DNA of 64,000 nucleotides from Neptunicoccus cionae (GTDB taxonomy: Bacteria; Pseudomonadota; Alphaproteobacteria; Rhodobacterales; Rhodobacteraceae). The notes under the pieces are model-generated. The model searched no databases. It was not told the origin of the DNA and was given only the letters and a program-made list of their open reading frames with translations. Each line of letters starts with the position of its first letter. Positions within the stretch are counted from its first letter, which is position 1. Shown in pieces: positions 1 through 8,322 of this stretch. Both the position numbers and the translations under genes were made by a program. Location: assembly GCF_014643735.1 (NCBI RefSeq), contig NZ_BMKA01000001.1, positions 434,001 to 498,000 of the forward strand. Reading direction: 5' to 3'.

Positions 1-161
1 CAAATGTTTTCTCGCGGGAAGAAGGCGAGCCAGAATACTGTGGCCACAGGCAGTATGACGAGCAGGGCAATGCACAGCCCCAGCAGCGTCCAGCCGTCCA
101 GACCGTATCGTCTGCGCCGTGGCGCAGAAGTGACAGGCGCTATATCTGATGTTTCAACCAT
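1..161 (-). CDS. Iron-type ABC transporter permease, N-terminal fragment
   Basis: Reading the minus strand from an ATG at 161 to the window edge gives 53 residues, open at the 3' side. After a short basic cytoplasmic leader (PRRRRYGLDGW) comes one hydrophobic segment (about residues 24-44), then WLAFFPRENI. This layout, especially the W-LAFFP-ENIW end of the first membrane helix, resembles the beginning of ferric-iron ABC permeases of the FbpB/AfuB type, which form the membrane channel fed by a periplasmic iron-binding protein. The upstream in-frame ATG at 180 is closed by a stop two codons later, so 161 is the likely start. It is divergent from the sulfotransferase-like gene with 55 bp between starts. 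The family call rests on a short stretch and is only moderately secure. Confidence 0.6.
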   Translation of the reverse strand, partial: MVETSDIAPVTSAPRRRRYGLDGWTLLGLCIALLVILPVATVFWLAFFPRENI

Positions 162-216
162 TGATCCGCGCTTAAACCATAGCTATTTCGGTGTCTACAC
201 GTGTAACAGGCAGTCA

Positions 217-1107
217 ATGGATTTCAGGCTTCACATCGGCGTGCATCGGAGCGCGACGCAACACCTCCGTAGGGTGCTCTGGCAGAACCGTGACTTGTTG
301 CAGTCCGAGGGAATTTGTGTGCCATTGGCCGATCAGGCCGAGCGGGCGTTCTCACGGGCCATCAAGCAAATCAGCACCGGGGTTCCTTCGGCTGAAGTGA
401 AGGGCGCACTGATTTCCGCGTTGACCAAAGATCAAAAGTATCGCCGTGTTGTGATGATAGATCCGAGTATTTCGGGAACATTGATGCGGCCAGTCGGGAA
501 AGAATATTTCTATCCGCGGATTGCCACAACCATGTCGCGGATTTTAAATGTGCTGGACGGGGCGCCGTTAAGGATTTTCGTCGGTTTGCGTAATCCGGCG
601 AGCTTTATTCCATCTTGTTACTGCGCCGGTATTCGGCACACTCCGGCCCTATCCTTCGAGGAATTTGTCGCGGATGCGAACCTGCAGGGGCTGCGATGGT
701 CAGATTTCCTGCACCGCGCACAGATGAAAAAGGCCGATCTGCCGATCACCGCTTGGCGGTTTGAAGATTACCCCTTCATGTGGCGCGATGTGGCACAGGC
801 CCTGACGGGGATCAAAAACCGCGAACTTCTGGTGAGCACCAGCACGCCGGTAAACAGCGGTTTGTCCTTGCGCGGAGCGATACTGATGCACTCCTATCTT
901 AAGGAGCATCCCGTAGAGACACGGGCGGAGTTCGAGAAGTTGAACCGTGCGTTTGATAAGAAATTCCCGAGCACGCAGGGCTTCAATGATGAGCTGCACT
1001 GGCCTGAAGAATTGACCGAGGGTATGACTGAAAACTACGAAGATGATCTCTACTATATTGAGCGGATGGACAACGTCACGATGCTCTCACCGGAGCGCTA
1101 CGACTGA
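217..1107 (+). CDS. Sulfotransferase-like protein
   Basis: The 296-residue product starts at MDFRLHIGVHRSATQ. The segment HIGVHRSAT sits where sulfotransferases carry the 5'-phosphosulfate loop (usually HIG-K-G-T), and RIFVGLRNPASFIPS (about 128-142) matches the 3'-phosphate-binding strand with its R-NP motif. Such enzymes move sulfate from PAPS to an acceptor; the acceptor cannot be read here. The loop is degenerate (HRSAT instead of KTGT), so activity is not assured. The reading frame is open back to 4, but the upstream part overlaps the divergent permease start on the other strand, so the ATG at 217 is preferred. It stands alone, followed by a convergent histidine kinase. Confidence 0.65.
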   Translation: MDFRLHIGVHRSATQHLRRVLWQNRDLLQSEGICVPLADQAERAFSRAIKQISTGVPSAEVKGALISALTKDQKYRRVVMIDPSISGTLMRPVGKEYFYPRIATTMSRILNVLDGAPLRIFVGLRNPASFIPSCYCAGIRHTPALSFEEFVADANLQGLRWSDFLHRAQMKKADLPITAWRFEDYPFMWRDVAQALTGIKNRELLVSTSTPVNSGLSLRGAILMHSYLKEHPVETRAEFEKLNRAFDKKFPSTQGFNDELHWPEELTEGMTENYEDDLYYIERMDNVTMLSPERYD

Positions 1108-1150
1108 GCCCGCGATGATTGCGCAAGGCATTCACCTCTTGTTGTTCCCA

Positions 1151-3589
1151 TTATGAAGCCGCACGCAGCTGATCAATATTTTCGGTCTCTGTTTCGTCAA
1201 AGTTCTTATCAGTGTCATCTGCAAGCGGGCAGGTGAACCAGAATATGGTCTTCTGATCCGGAATGCTTTTGAAGCCGATAGTGCCGCCCATTGATTCCAC
1301 CAGATGGCGAGAGATATTCAGCCCAAGCCCAGTGCCCACCTTCTTTTTGTTTGCCTTCGTGTCGGCCTGCGCAAAGGGTTGGAAGATACGGGGGTGGAAT
1401 TCTTCGGGGATGCCTGGCCCGTGGTTCGTGACCGCAATCCGGACTTCACCAGACAAAAGCTGTGCGCTTAGGCGGACCCGTGTGCCCTGATCCGAGAACT
1501 TACAGGCGTTGGACAGCAGATTGGTCAGGACCTGAATAATCCGTTTCTGGTCAGTCCAAATGCGATAGTTGCCTTTGGGGATCGACACGTCCAGCCCGAC
1601 ACCGCATTGGGCTGCATAGGGCGCGATTTGGTCGGAAACCAGCACCAGCAGTTTGCTCAGACATTCGGCCTTTGCATCAATCTGCATCTGGCCGGCGTTC
1701 ATTTTCTCCATGTCCAGAATATCGTTCACCAGAGTATAAAGCCGTTCGGAATTTGATTGTGCGATGTCTACAAGTCTCTTGGCCACCGGAAGGTTGGCTT
1801 CTGCCAGTTGGGATTCCAACAGGCCGAGCGATCCTTTGATGGACGTAAGAGGGGTGCGCAGTTCATGGCTTACGGTGGCAACAAAATCCTGTTTCATCCG
1901 CTCCACCCTGATGCGGTCGGTGATGTCCACTTGAGTACCGATCATGCGCAGCGCGGTGCCTTCTTCGTCCCATTCCACCACAATCGCATCGGATTGAATC
2001 CAGCGCCAGTCCGAGCCGCTGTCAGAAACGCGGAAGCGGGCTTCAGCCCGTTCGCAGCCCCCAACGATGCAGGCGCGATGGGCTTTGGTTAGATTTTCAC
2101 GGTCATCGGGGTGGATGCGGTCGAGCAAATCCTTGAACGGATCGGCAGGGTCTATCGAACTGGTGATATTCATCATCATGCGCCACATTTTTGAAACGAC
2201 GGACGTATTTTTCTCAAAATCGATATCGAATACGCCGATTTGGGCACCAATCAGCGCCAGATCCCAGCGCTCTTCCATTTTGGCAATCTGGCGCGCCTGA
2301 CGTTCCCGTTTGGTGATGTCGCGCATCAGAAGGGTCACGCGGATTTCGCCGTCAGAGGTTAACCATGTGTTTTTCTCAACCTCCAGAATGGTCTCGCCAT
2401 GGCTGTATTCTGTGGCAGGTAGGGTAAGTTTGAAACGGGAATCCGGTTCGCTCGGGTCCAGACCAGGCAGCACTTCGACAATGTTGCGGCTTTCCAGTCC
2501 AATGGTTTTGGGCGTCAGCAGAAGCGACTGTGCTGCGCCGTTAACCTGAAGGATCTGTCCGTTCGCATCTGTCGATACAATCGCGAGCATGGCGTTTTCG
2601 ATGATAGAGCGCCGTTCGGTTTCCCGTGTCACCAGCTCGTTTGATTTTTCTTCCACGAGCCGTGTGATCGTACGTTCCCGCCGGTTCATAAAGCGCAGCA
2701 TCGTAACAATGAGGGCTGTCAGTGCGAGGCACAGTGCCAGCATCACCCAAGGCGCGCGGAAGGGCTGGATAAGATCGAACTTGTTCGAACCTGTCCACAA
2801 CAGACGGAGGGGGCGGCCAAAGCTCTCGACGTGCATATCCCGCACGAATTTCGGGTTCTGATTTGCATCTGCGGCAGGGATATTCTGGAATAGAGGGGGT
2901 GTCGCGGGCGTGCCTTCGGCAAACCATGCGCGCAGCTCTACAAGTTCGTTTTGTGCAGGAGACAACGTGGCAAAAGCCCTATTCATGTCAAGGATCGCAA
3001 AGACATAGCCAAGGAATTCGGCAGGACGTAGAGACCCGTCCGATGTGATGCGTTCGATCCGTGTTACCGGTCGCAACAGGATGCCCTTGCTGAGCAATTC
3101 GCCGTTGATGGGAAGCTTAATGTCAGGAACCAGTGCAAGCGTTCCGGTTTCTCGGGCTGTTTTTGCGGCTTTGACGATCTCGGGGTAGAGATTGAAGTCT
3201 GTGCCAATCACGGATTCACCGGGGGTGCGGGGTCTGATGCGACGTACAATCAAACTGTCCGGATCGGCCTCTCCATGAGACGCAAAGCCGATGGCATTGA
3301 TGCCGGATTGGTTGCCGTGGATGTTAATGGCACGGGCGTAATCGTCCATTTCGACAAAGCTGATGTCTTGGGACGCAATGAACAAACCGGCGAGCCCGCC
3401 AAGGGTGCGTTCGTAAATCTCGGCGGTACGGCTGAGAGAGGTGACCGCTTGTTCGACAATAACCGAAAAATTGTCTTCCGATTTATGGTCGGCAATCCGT
3501 TTGACTGCAATTGTAGCCAGAATGGAAGCCGTCAGGCAGAACCCGATCACCAACCATTGTAACCAAAACGAACTTCGTTTTGAATTCAT
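1151..3589 (-). CDS. CHASE-PAS sensor histidine kinase
   Basis: About 812 residues from ATG 3589 (MNSKR); in-frame alternatives are ATG 3604 and GTG 3652, none with a strong ribosome site. Order of parts: N-terminal membrane helix (about 7-29), periplasmic CHASE-type domain (about 60-270), second helix (FRAPWVMLALCLALTALIV), a PAS domain, a second PAS domain with PAC end (IHPDDRENL), HisKA with the phospho-acceptor His near 575 in SHELRTPL, and a HATPase with N box (NLLSNACKFS), G1 (NHGPGIPEE) and G2 (GTGLGLNISR). It should sense an extracytoplasmic ligand and autophosphorylate. There is no receiver domain, and no response regulator gene lies beside it, so its partner is unknown. It is convergent with the sulfotransferase-like gene. 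Confidence 0.9.
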   Translation of the reverse strand: MNSKRSSFWLQWLVIGFCLTASILATIAVKRIADHKSEDNFSVIVEQAVTSLSRTAEIYERTLGGLAGLFIASQDISFVEMDDYARAINIHGNQSGINAIGFASHGEADPDSLIVRRIRPRTPGESVIGTDFNLYPEIVKAAKTARETGTLALVPDIKLPINGELLSKGILLRPVTRIERITSDGSLRPAEFLGYVFAILDMNRAFATLSPAQNELVELRAWFAEGTPATPPLFQNIPAADANQNPKFVRDMHVESFGRPLRLLWTGSNKFDLIQPFRAPWVMLALCLALTALIVTMLRFMNRRERTITRLVEEKSNELVTRETERRSIIENAMLAIVSTDANGQILQVNGAAQSLLLTPKTIGLESRNIVEVLPGLDPSEPDSRFKLTLPATEYSHGETILEVEKNTWLTSDGEIRVTLLMRDITKRERQARQIAKMEERWDLALIGAQIGVFDIDFEKNTSVVSKMWRMMMNITSSIDPADPFKDLLDRIHPDDRENLTKAHRACIVGGCERAEARFRVSDSGSDWRWIQSDAIVVEWDEEGTALRMIGTQVDITDRIRVERMKQDFVATVSHELRTPLTSIKGSLGLLESQLAEANLPVAKRLVDIAQSNSERLYTLVNDILDMEKMNAGQMQIDAKAECLSKLLVLVSDQIAPYAAQCGVGLDVSIPKGNYRIWTDQKRIIQVLTNLLSNACKFSDQGTRVRLSAQLLSGEVRIAVTNHGPGIPEEFHPRIFQPFAQADTKANKKKVGTGLGLNISRHLVESMGGTIGFKSIPDQKTIFWFTCPLADDTDKNFDETETENIDQLRAAS

Positions 3590-3808
3590 ACCCGATCTGC
3601 CCATCGTTCCGGTGTCGTTACTGTGCTTTTCTATAATCGGCCAGCCGTACACGCATTTTATCTGAGTGGACTGTAAGCGGTTTTCAGCTGGTCGCGCAGC
3701 CTAAAATGCACCACCAAAGCGAGATTGCGTCTACCAAGGGGCTTGAATGTCACACCGTCGCGGGAAATCGGCCGTGGATGTGTGGCCTGAAGTGAGTGTT
3801 CCGATGGG

Positions 3809-5065
3809 CTATCCAATACCCGAGGCAATTTGCGTGACCCTATCCAGATCTTCTTGAATTGGCAGCTCGCGCTTTGCCCGTTCCAGTGCCAGTTTGGAAT
3901 GCCGGCGGGCTTCCACGGACATACCAGGATAGTCCAGTGCCTGTATCGAGCCGAACGCTTTTTGCAGCCGAATGCCAACTTCCACGGTGCCAGCCCCGTC
4001 CCGAGCGAGCGGGGTGAAGGCATCGTCAAAAAGTTCGGATAGTTCAAGTGCAGGAACGATGATCCGGTTATAGACGACCTCCGGTTCACCTTGTTGCGCG
4101 GCGACTTCGGCCCAGTTTGCAAACAGGCGCACGAAGCTGCCGATTATAACAATCGCCGTTCCGGGATCATTCACAGCGGGGGACAGCGCGCGGGCTGCGA
4201 TTTCGGCGAGAACGACCAGTCCGAAGCGGGGGTCTTCGTCAAAGGTGCGGTTAACGCCCATGACAAAGGCCTCTTGAATTTCGGTAATCACTTCGGGCTC
4301 GGGGTCTTCCAATGTGTCAAGAATGACAATCGGCTGATCAGGTGCCAGAAACTGTCCGGCCGGGGCGGCAATCATCATGCGCAGGTTGTGTTCCGCTGCA
4401 AGCTCCTGCAATGCGTTCATATTGACGTATTGCACATATCCAATTTCGTCACAGTAAATTTCCACCCCGTGCAGCGTATTCTTGACCGTTTGCTGCACGC
4501 CACCCATGAACGGGGCTTTCTGATGTTTCTCCATACATCTTTGCGCCGCGCTCTCGGCTTTGTTGATGGTGCTGCCCAACCGGCCCAATCGTGCGATGTT
4601 ATCGACCCAGCGCACAAAGGTAAGAATGACCCAAGCGAATATTGCGAGGGTTAGCATGAACAGCACGAACAATCCGCCGCGTCCGTAAAAGCCTGTTTTC
4701 AGTGCTACGATAGATACGATGCTGAAGATGAAAGCGCCGATAAAGCTCGACAATGCGGTTTTGGAAACATCGTCTTCCAGCACCAATGTGAAAGCGCGCG
4801 GCGTGGCAGACTGGCTGGCGGAGGTGTAAGATGACAGCATCGATCCGACCGCGAAAGTTGCAACGGCGAGCATTGACGATGATATGATCGTTAACAGGGT
4901 TTCGATCGTGCCCGAAGTGATCTCGGGGAGTTGTTGGCTAAAGGGCAGGCTATCGGCGAATTGGGCAAACAGGGCGGTTGAAACCGCAATCAGGCAATAG
5001 ACCAAAGGCTTGAACCAAAGCCGTTTACGCAGTTGCAAAACGGAATGGATAAATCGGGTTTTCAT
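3809..5065 (-). CDS. DUF2254 family membrane protein
   Basis: The 418-residue protein starts at ATG 5065 with a basic leader (MKTRFIHSVLQLRKRLW) and has four hydrophobic segments in its first 170 residues (about 18-36, 58-80, 105-125, 130-152), including SSSMLAVATFAVGSMLSSYTS, typical of DUF2254. The rest is soluble and includes ARALSPAVNDPGTA, the most conserved patch of the family. Function is unknown. It shares orientation with the CHASE kinase, 219 bp upstream of it; that gap holds no convincing gene, only an unstarted minus-strand frame ending at 3658. It is divergent from the triple-PAS hybrid kinase. Whether it works with either kinase cannot be told. Confidence 0.85.
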   Translation of the reverse strand: MKTRFIHSVLQLRKRLWFKPLVYCLIAVSTALFAQFADSLPFSQQLPEITSGTIETLLTIISSSMLAVATFAVGSMLSSYTSASQSATPRAFTLVLEDDVSKTALSSFIGAFIFSIVSIVALKTGFYGRGGLFVLFMLTLAIFAWVILTFVRWVDNIARLGRLGSTINKAESAAQRCMEKHQKAPFMGGVQQTVKNTLHGVEIYCDEIGYVQYVNMNALQELAAEHNLRMMIAAPAGQFLAPDQPIVILDTLEDPEPEVITEIQEAFVMGVNRTFDEDPRFGLVVLAEIAARALSPAVNDPGTAIVIIGSFVRLFANWAEVAAQQGEPEVVYNRIIVPALELSELFDDAFTPLARDGAGTVEVGIRLQKAFGSIQALDYPGMSVEARRHSKLALERAKRELPIQEDLDRVTQIASGIG

Positions 5066-5362
5066 TGTTTTACCATCTTTGAATTAAGCCTTAACACCAC
5101 ATGGCGGGCTTGCCGGTCCACGCCCTAAGCCGTCCCGTGAAAATATTGATATTTAATGAAGTTAGCGGGGTTGAAGGGGAGGGCAAACATAAACATCCGC
5201 AGGGGTGCACACAGAATTTGAAATGGTGCAAAAATGATCTAGGTTTTAAAAAAGTTTCGTGTGTTTTTTGGTATCTTTATCAGTCTCTCACTCTTTACTT
5301 AAGAGACTGATAAGACGATATTATCAGGCCCGAATATTTTTTGGACTGACGGAGTTGTCGGA
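5066..5362. other. Intergenic region between DUF2254 gene and hybrid kinase
   Basis: This 297-bp stretch separates two divergent genes and must hold both promoters. It is AT-rich compared with the genes around it. The only clear structure is the set of inverted repeats at 5277-5327. A reading frame at 5101-5310 has no ribosome site and no protein-like composition, and I do not call it. Confidence 0.6.
5277..5327 (+). promoter_or_regulatory. Overlapping inverted repeats upstream of hybrid kinase
   Basis: A 12-bp perfect arm TTATCAGTCTCT (5277-5288) pairs with AGAGACTGATAA (5302-5313) across a 13-nt loop. The inner heptamer CTGATAA (5307-5313) can also pair with a third copy, TTATCAG (5321-5327), across 7 nt. 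The two hairpins exclude each other. They end 35 bp before the ATG at 5363. They could be operator half-sites for a dimeric regulator or alternative RNA hairpins in the leader; the sequence does not decide which. Confidence 0.5.
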
Positions 5363-8266
5363 ATGCAAATTAATCTGGACGCAATTTTTGCATCCGCCTT
5401 ATCACCTTATGTTCTGCTCGACACAGATTTACGCATGGTTTGGGCAAATGAGGCTTATCTGAAAGTGACCGGACGCACCCGCGAGCGGTTGATCGGTCGC
5501 TTGATGACGGAAGAATTTCCCGCGCCGCCCGACTCTGTGTCAGACAAAATGCTGAAAGGGTCCTTTCGCAAGGTTATCGAAACGGGGAGGGCGGATCATC
5601 TGCCACTTATCCCGTATCCTATTGAAACTGAAGATGGAACAGTCGAGGATCGCTTCTGGAGCGCGACCCACACGCCGATCCTGCGGGACGATGGCAGCGT
5701 CGAGTTTATCCTGCAGAACACGATGGATGTAACGAATTTATACCGCGGCCGCGATGGTGGCGGGCTCGATCACCTGCCAGAACAGGTCGCGATGGTCCAG
5801 CGGGCAGAGGCGGTGGCAAACCAGAACCTCGCACTGGAAGCCATGACCGATTTTTTCAAGTCGGCATTTGATCAGGCTCCCAGCTTTATGGCGGTTTTGG
5901 ACGGGCCGGATCATGTTTTCAAAATAGCGAACCGGACCTATATCGACCTTATCGGAAAACGGGACATTATGGGCCTGACCGTGCGGGAGGCATTGCCCGA
6001 TCTTGAGGGACAAGGTTTCTTTGATCTGCTGGATCAGGTGTATTCTTCGGGGGAGCCTGTCTCCTTCAAGGGGATGCCAGCCACGCTTCAGGCGACACCC
6101 GAAGCGGAACCCGAGAAGTTCTACGTTGATTTCATGTTCCACCCGCTGAGGGATGTTGATGGTGGGGTCAATGGCATTTTTGTGCAAGGCCATGACGTGA
6201 CCGGGCAAAAGACAGCCGAGGCAAATCTGGCGGCCACCCGTGAGAAATTCCGCACAATGGCGCAGTCCATGCCAAACCACGTGTGGACAGCCGATCGCGA
6301 TGGCGGGTTGAACTGGTTGAATGACCGTATCTACGGGTACACAGGCGCTCCGGAGGGTTCACTATACGGGCCAGACTGGGTTAACGTTCTGCATCCGGAC
6401 GATGTGGATGGTGCGGTTGCAGACTGGACCGACGCTATTCAGAACGAGGTGAATTACGAATCTGAATTTCGTATCCGCGCGGCGGATGGCAGTTATCGCT
6501 GGCACATCGTGCGTGCATCTCCTTTGCGGTCGGATGATGGCGCTTTAAGCGGCTGGGTCGGCACCAATACCGACATCGAAGAACGCAAAACTTCAGAAGA
6601 GCAAATAGAGCGGCTGAACGCCACTTTGGAAACCCGTGTATCACGGCGTAACCGCGAACTGGAAGAACTGCATGCCACCCTGCGCCAAAGCCAGAAGATG
6701 GAAGCCATCGGCGGGCTGGCTGGGGGAATCGCCCATGATTTCAACAACCTGCTTCAGGTAATTACAGGTAACTTGCAATTGGTGGCCCGCGAAATTGGGC
6801 CAGATTCTCCGGTGCAAGAGCGTCTGGAGCAAGCCACTAAAAGCGTTTCGCGCGGGGCGATGCTGGCGTCGCAGTTGCTGTCCTTTGCTCGCAAACAGCC
6901 CTTGTCACCGGTGCCTCTCAATCTGGGGGAGCTTCTGGCAGAAAATACTGATATTCTCGGCAGTGCCGTCGGGGAAGGGGTGGAAATTGAAACCTCGGTT
7001 GCGGACGGTTTGTGGAACACCAACGTCGACCCCAACAATATGGAAAACGCCCTGCTGAACCTTGCGATTAACGCACGGGATGCGATGAACGGGCAGGGCT
7101 GTCTGACGATCGAGCTTGGTAATGCGGAATTTGACGATGCCTATGCAGCGTCTCATCCGGTCGTGGATGCGGGGCAATACGTGGTGATCTCGGTGCGCGA
7201 TACCGGTTGTGGTATGCCACCGGAAATCATCGAAAAAATCTTCGAGCCGTTTTTCACAACCAAAGAAGACGGACACGGCACCGGTTTGGGCCTGTCGATG
7301 GTATACGGCTTTGCGAAACAATCGGGTGGCCACATCACAATCACAAGCGCTGTCGGTAGCGGCACAGTGATCAACATCTATCTGCCGCGCACGCTGAAGG
7401 CGGTTGAAAGCGGCAGCACTGTGAACACCCAAGGGGTGATGTACGGCACCGAGACCATTCTGATGGTCGAGGATGACGACGAAGTGCGCGAAACAGCCCG
7501 CCTGATGCTAGAGGATCTCGGCTACGGGGTATTGCCAGCGGCGGATGCGGATGAGGCGCTGACCATTCTGGACCGGATTCACAATATTGATCTGCTGTTC
7601 ACTGATGTGGTGATGCCGGGGAAAACCAACGGGCAGGAACTTGCCAAGCAGATACAGGAAATTCGCCCTGATCTGCCGGTTCTGTTCACCTCTGGTTATG
7701 TGCAGGATGCGATTGTGCATGACGGGCGTCTTGATGAAGGGGTGCAACTGTTAAGCAAACCCTACACGCAGTCCGAACTGCAACGAAAAATCCGACAGGT
7801 ATTGGACACGGCCAGTGTAAGCGATGTGAGACAGCCCGAAGCCGGTGCACAGGGGGCCGTGGCCCAGTGCTCTTCTCAGGACACGGATGAGGGCGCGTCT
7901 CGCGGTCTGACGGTTCTCGTTTGCGAAGACGATTTCCTGATCCTTACCGACATCGCAGAAGGCCTGCGCGAGGCAGGATATACCGTGTTTGAGGCCACCA
8001 ACGGTCCTGACGCGCTGAAAGTGTTGAACGCACAGGATGTCGGTGCGTTGATCACCGATGTGGGGCTGCCGGGGCAATCGGGCGAAGAGCTCGCCACGGA
8101 AGCACGGGCGACCTTTCCCGGCTTACCCATCGTTTTTGCCACTGGTGGCATAGAAGTACGGGCAGCCGAGGTTCTTGGGAATTGTGCGGTGCTGACAAAA
8201 CCGTTTCAGGAAACCCAGTTGCGCGACGCCCTTGACCGTTTGGTAAGCAAGGCCGCAGCGGAATAG
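5363..8266 (+). CDS. PAS hybrid histidine kinase with two receiver domains
   Basis: The 967-residue cytoplasmic protein has no membrane helix. Parts in order: PAS 1 (about 8-125), PAS 2 (165-282), PAS 3 with PAC end (290-408, HPDDVDGAV), a coiled coil, HisKA of the AGGIAHDFNN type with His458, HATPase (N box NALLNLAINARDAM near 562, G1 DTGCGMPPE near 613, G2 GTGLGLSMVYGF near 639), receiver 1 (acceptor Asp748 in LLFTDVVMPG) and receiver 2 (Asp899 in ALITDVGLPG). Receivers of this sort often feed a histidine phosphotransferase or modulate the kinase itself. SD-like CGGAG precedes the start. It is monocistronic, divergent from the DUF2254 gene and convergent with the FAD gene; inverted repeats lie in its leader. 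Confidence 0.9.
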   Translation: MQINLDAIFASALSPYVLLDTDLRMVWANEAYLKVTGRTRERLIGRLMTEEFPAPPDSVSDKMLKGSFRKVIETGRADHLPLIPYPIETEDGTVEDRFWSATHTPILRDDGSVEFILQNTMDVTNLYRGRDGGGLDHLPEQVAMVQRAEAVANQNLALEAMTDFFKSAFDQAPSFMAVLDGPDHVFKIANRTYIDLIGKRDIMGLTVREALPDLEGQGFFDLLDQVYSSGEPVSFKGMPATLQATPEAEPEKFYVDFMFHPLRDVDGGVNGIFVQGHDVTGQKTAEANLAATREKFRTMAQSMPNHVWTADRDGGLNWLNDRIYGYTGAPEGSLYGPDWVNVLHPDDVDGAVADWTDAIQNEVNYESEFRIRAADGSYRWHIVRASPLRSDDGALSGWVGTNTDIEERKTSEEQIERLNATLETRVSRRNRELEELHATLRQSQKMEAIGGLAGGIAHDFNNLLQVITGNLQLVAREIGPDSPVQERLEQATKSVSRGAMLASQLLSFARKQPLSPVPLNLGELLAENTDILGSAVGEGVEIETSVADGLWNTNVDPNNMENALLNLAINARDAMNGQGCLTIELGNAEFDDAYAASHPVVDAGQYVVISVRDTGCGMPPEIIEKIFEPFFTTKEDGHGTGLGLSMVYGFAKQSGGHITITSAVGSGTVINIYLPRTLKAVESGSTVNTQGVMYGTETILMVEDDDEVRETARLMLEDLGYGVLPAADADEALTILDRIHNIDLLFTDVVMPGKTNGQELAKQIQEIRPDLPVLFTSGYVQDAIVHDGRLDEGVQLLSKPYTQSELQRKIRQVLDTASVSDVRQPEAGAQGAVAQCSSQDTDEGASRGLTVLVCEDDFLILTDIAEGLREAGYTVFEATNGPDALKVLNAQDVGALITDVGLPGQSGEELATEARATFPGLPIVFATGGIEVRAAEVLGNCAVLTKPFQETQLRDALDRLVSKAAAE

Positions 8267-8267
8267 A

Positions 8268-8322
8268 ACTGGTCGCGCGGGGGGCCTAGGGCTGTGTCGC
8301 CTCTTGCCCCGCGCGGTCCAGT
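8268..8322. terminator. Inverted repeat at convergent gene ends
   Basis: ACTGGTCGCGCGGGG (8268-8282) pairs with CCCCGCGCGGTCCAGT (8307-8322), about 15 bp of stem with one bulged base, spanning the end of the hybrid kinase gene and the last codons of the convergent FAD gene. There is no T tract on either side, so it may be a weak or two-way terminator. Confidence 0.45.

Noticed and set aside
4-216. N-terminal extension of the sulfotransferase-like frame
   Set aside because: This stretch is coding on the other strand for the ABC permease start, is not conserved in style, and ATG 217 begins the conserved HIG segment.
3658-3808. Minus-strand frame ending at 3658 with a protein-like tail (VTFKPLGRRNLALVVHFRLR)
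   Set aside because: No ATG, no ribosome site, and the frame upstream lies antiparallel in phase within the DUF2254 gene. It might be the remnant of a lost gene but I cannot support a call.
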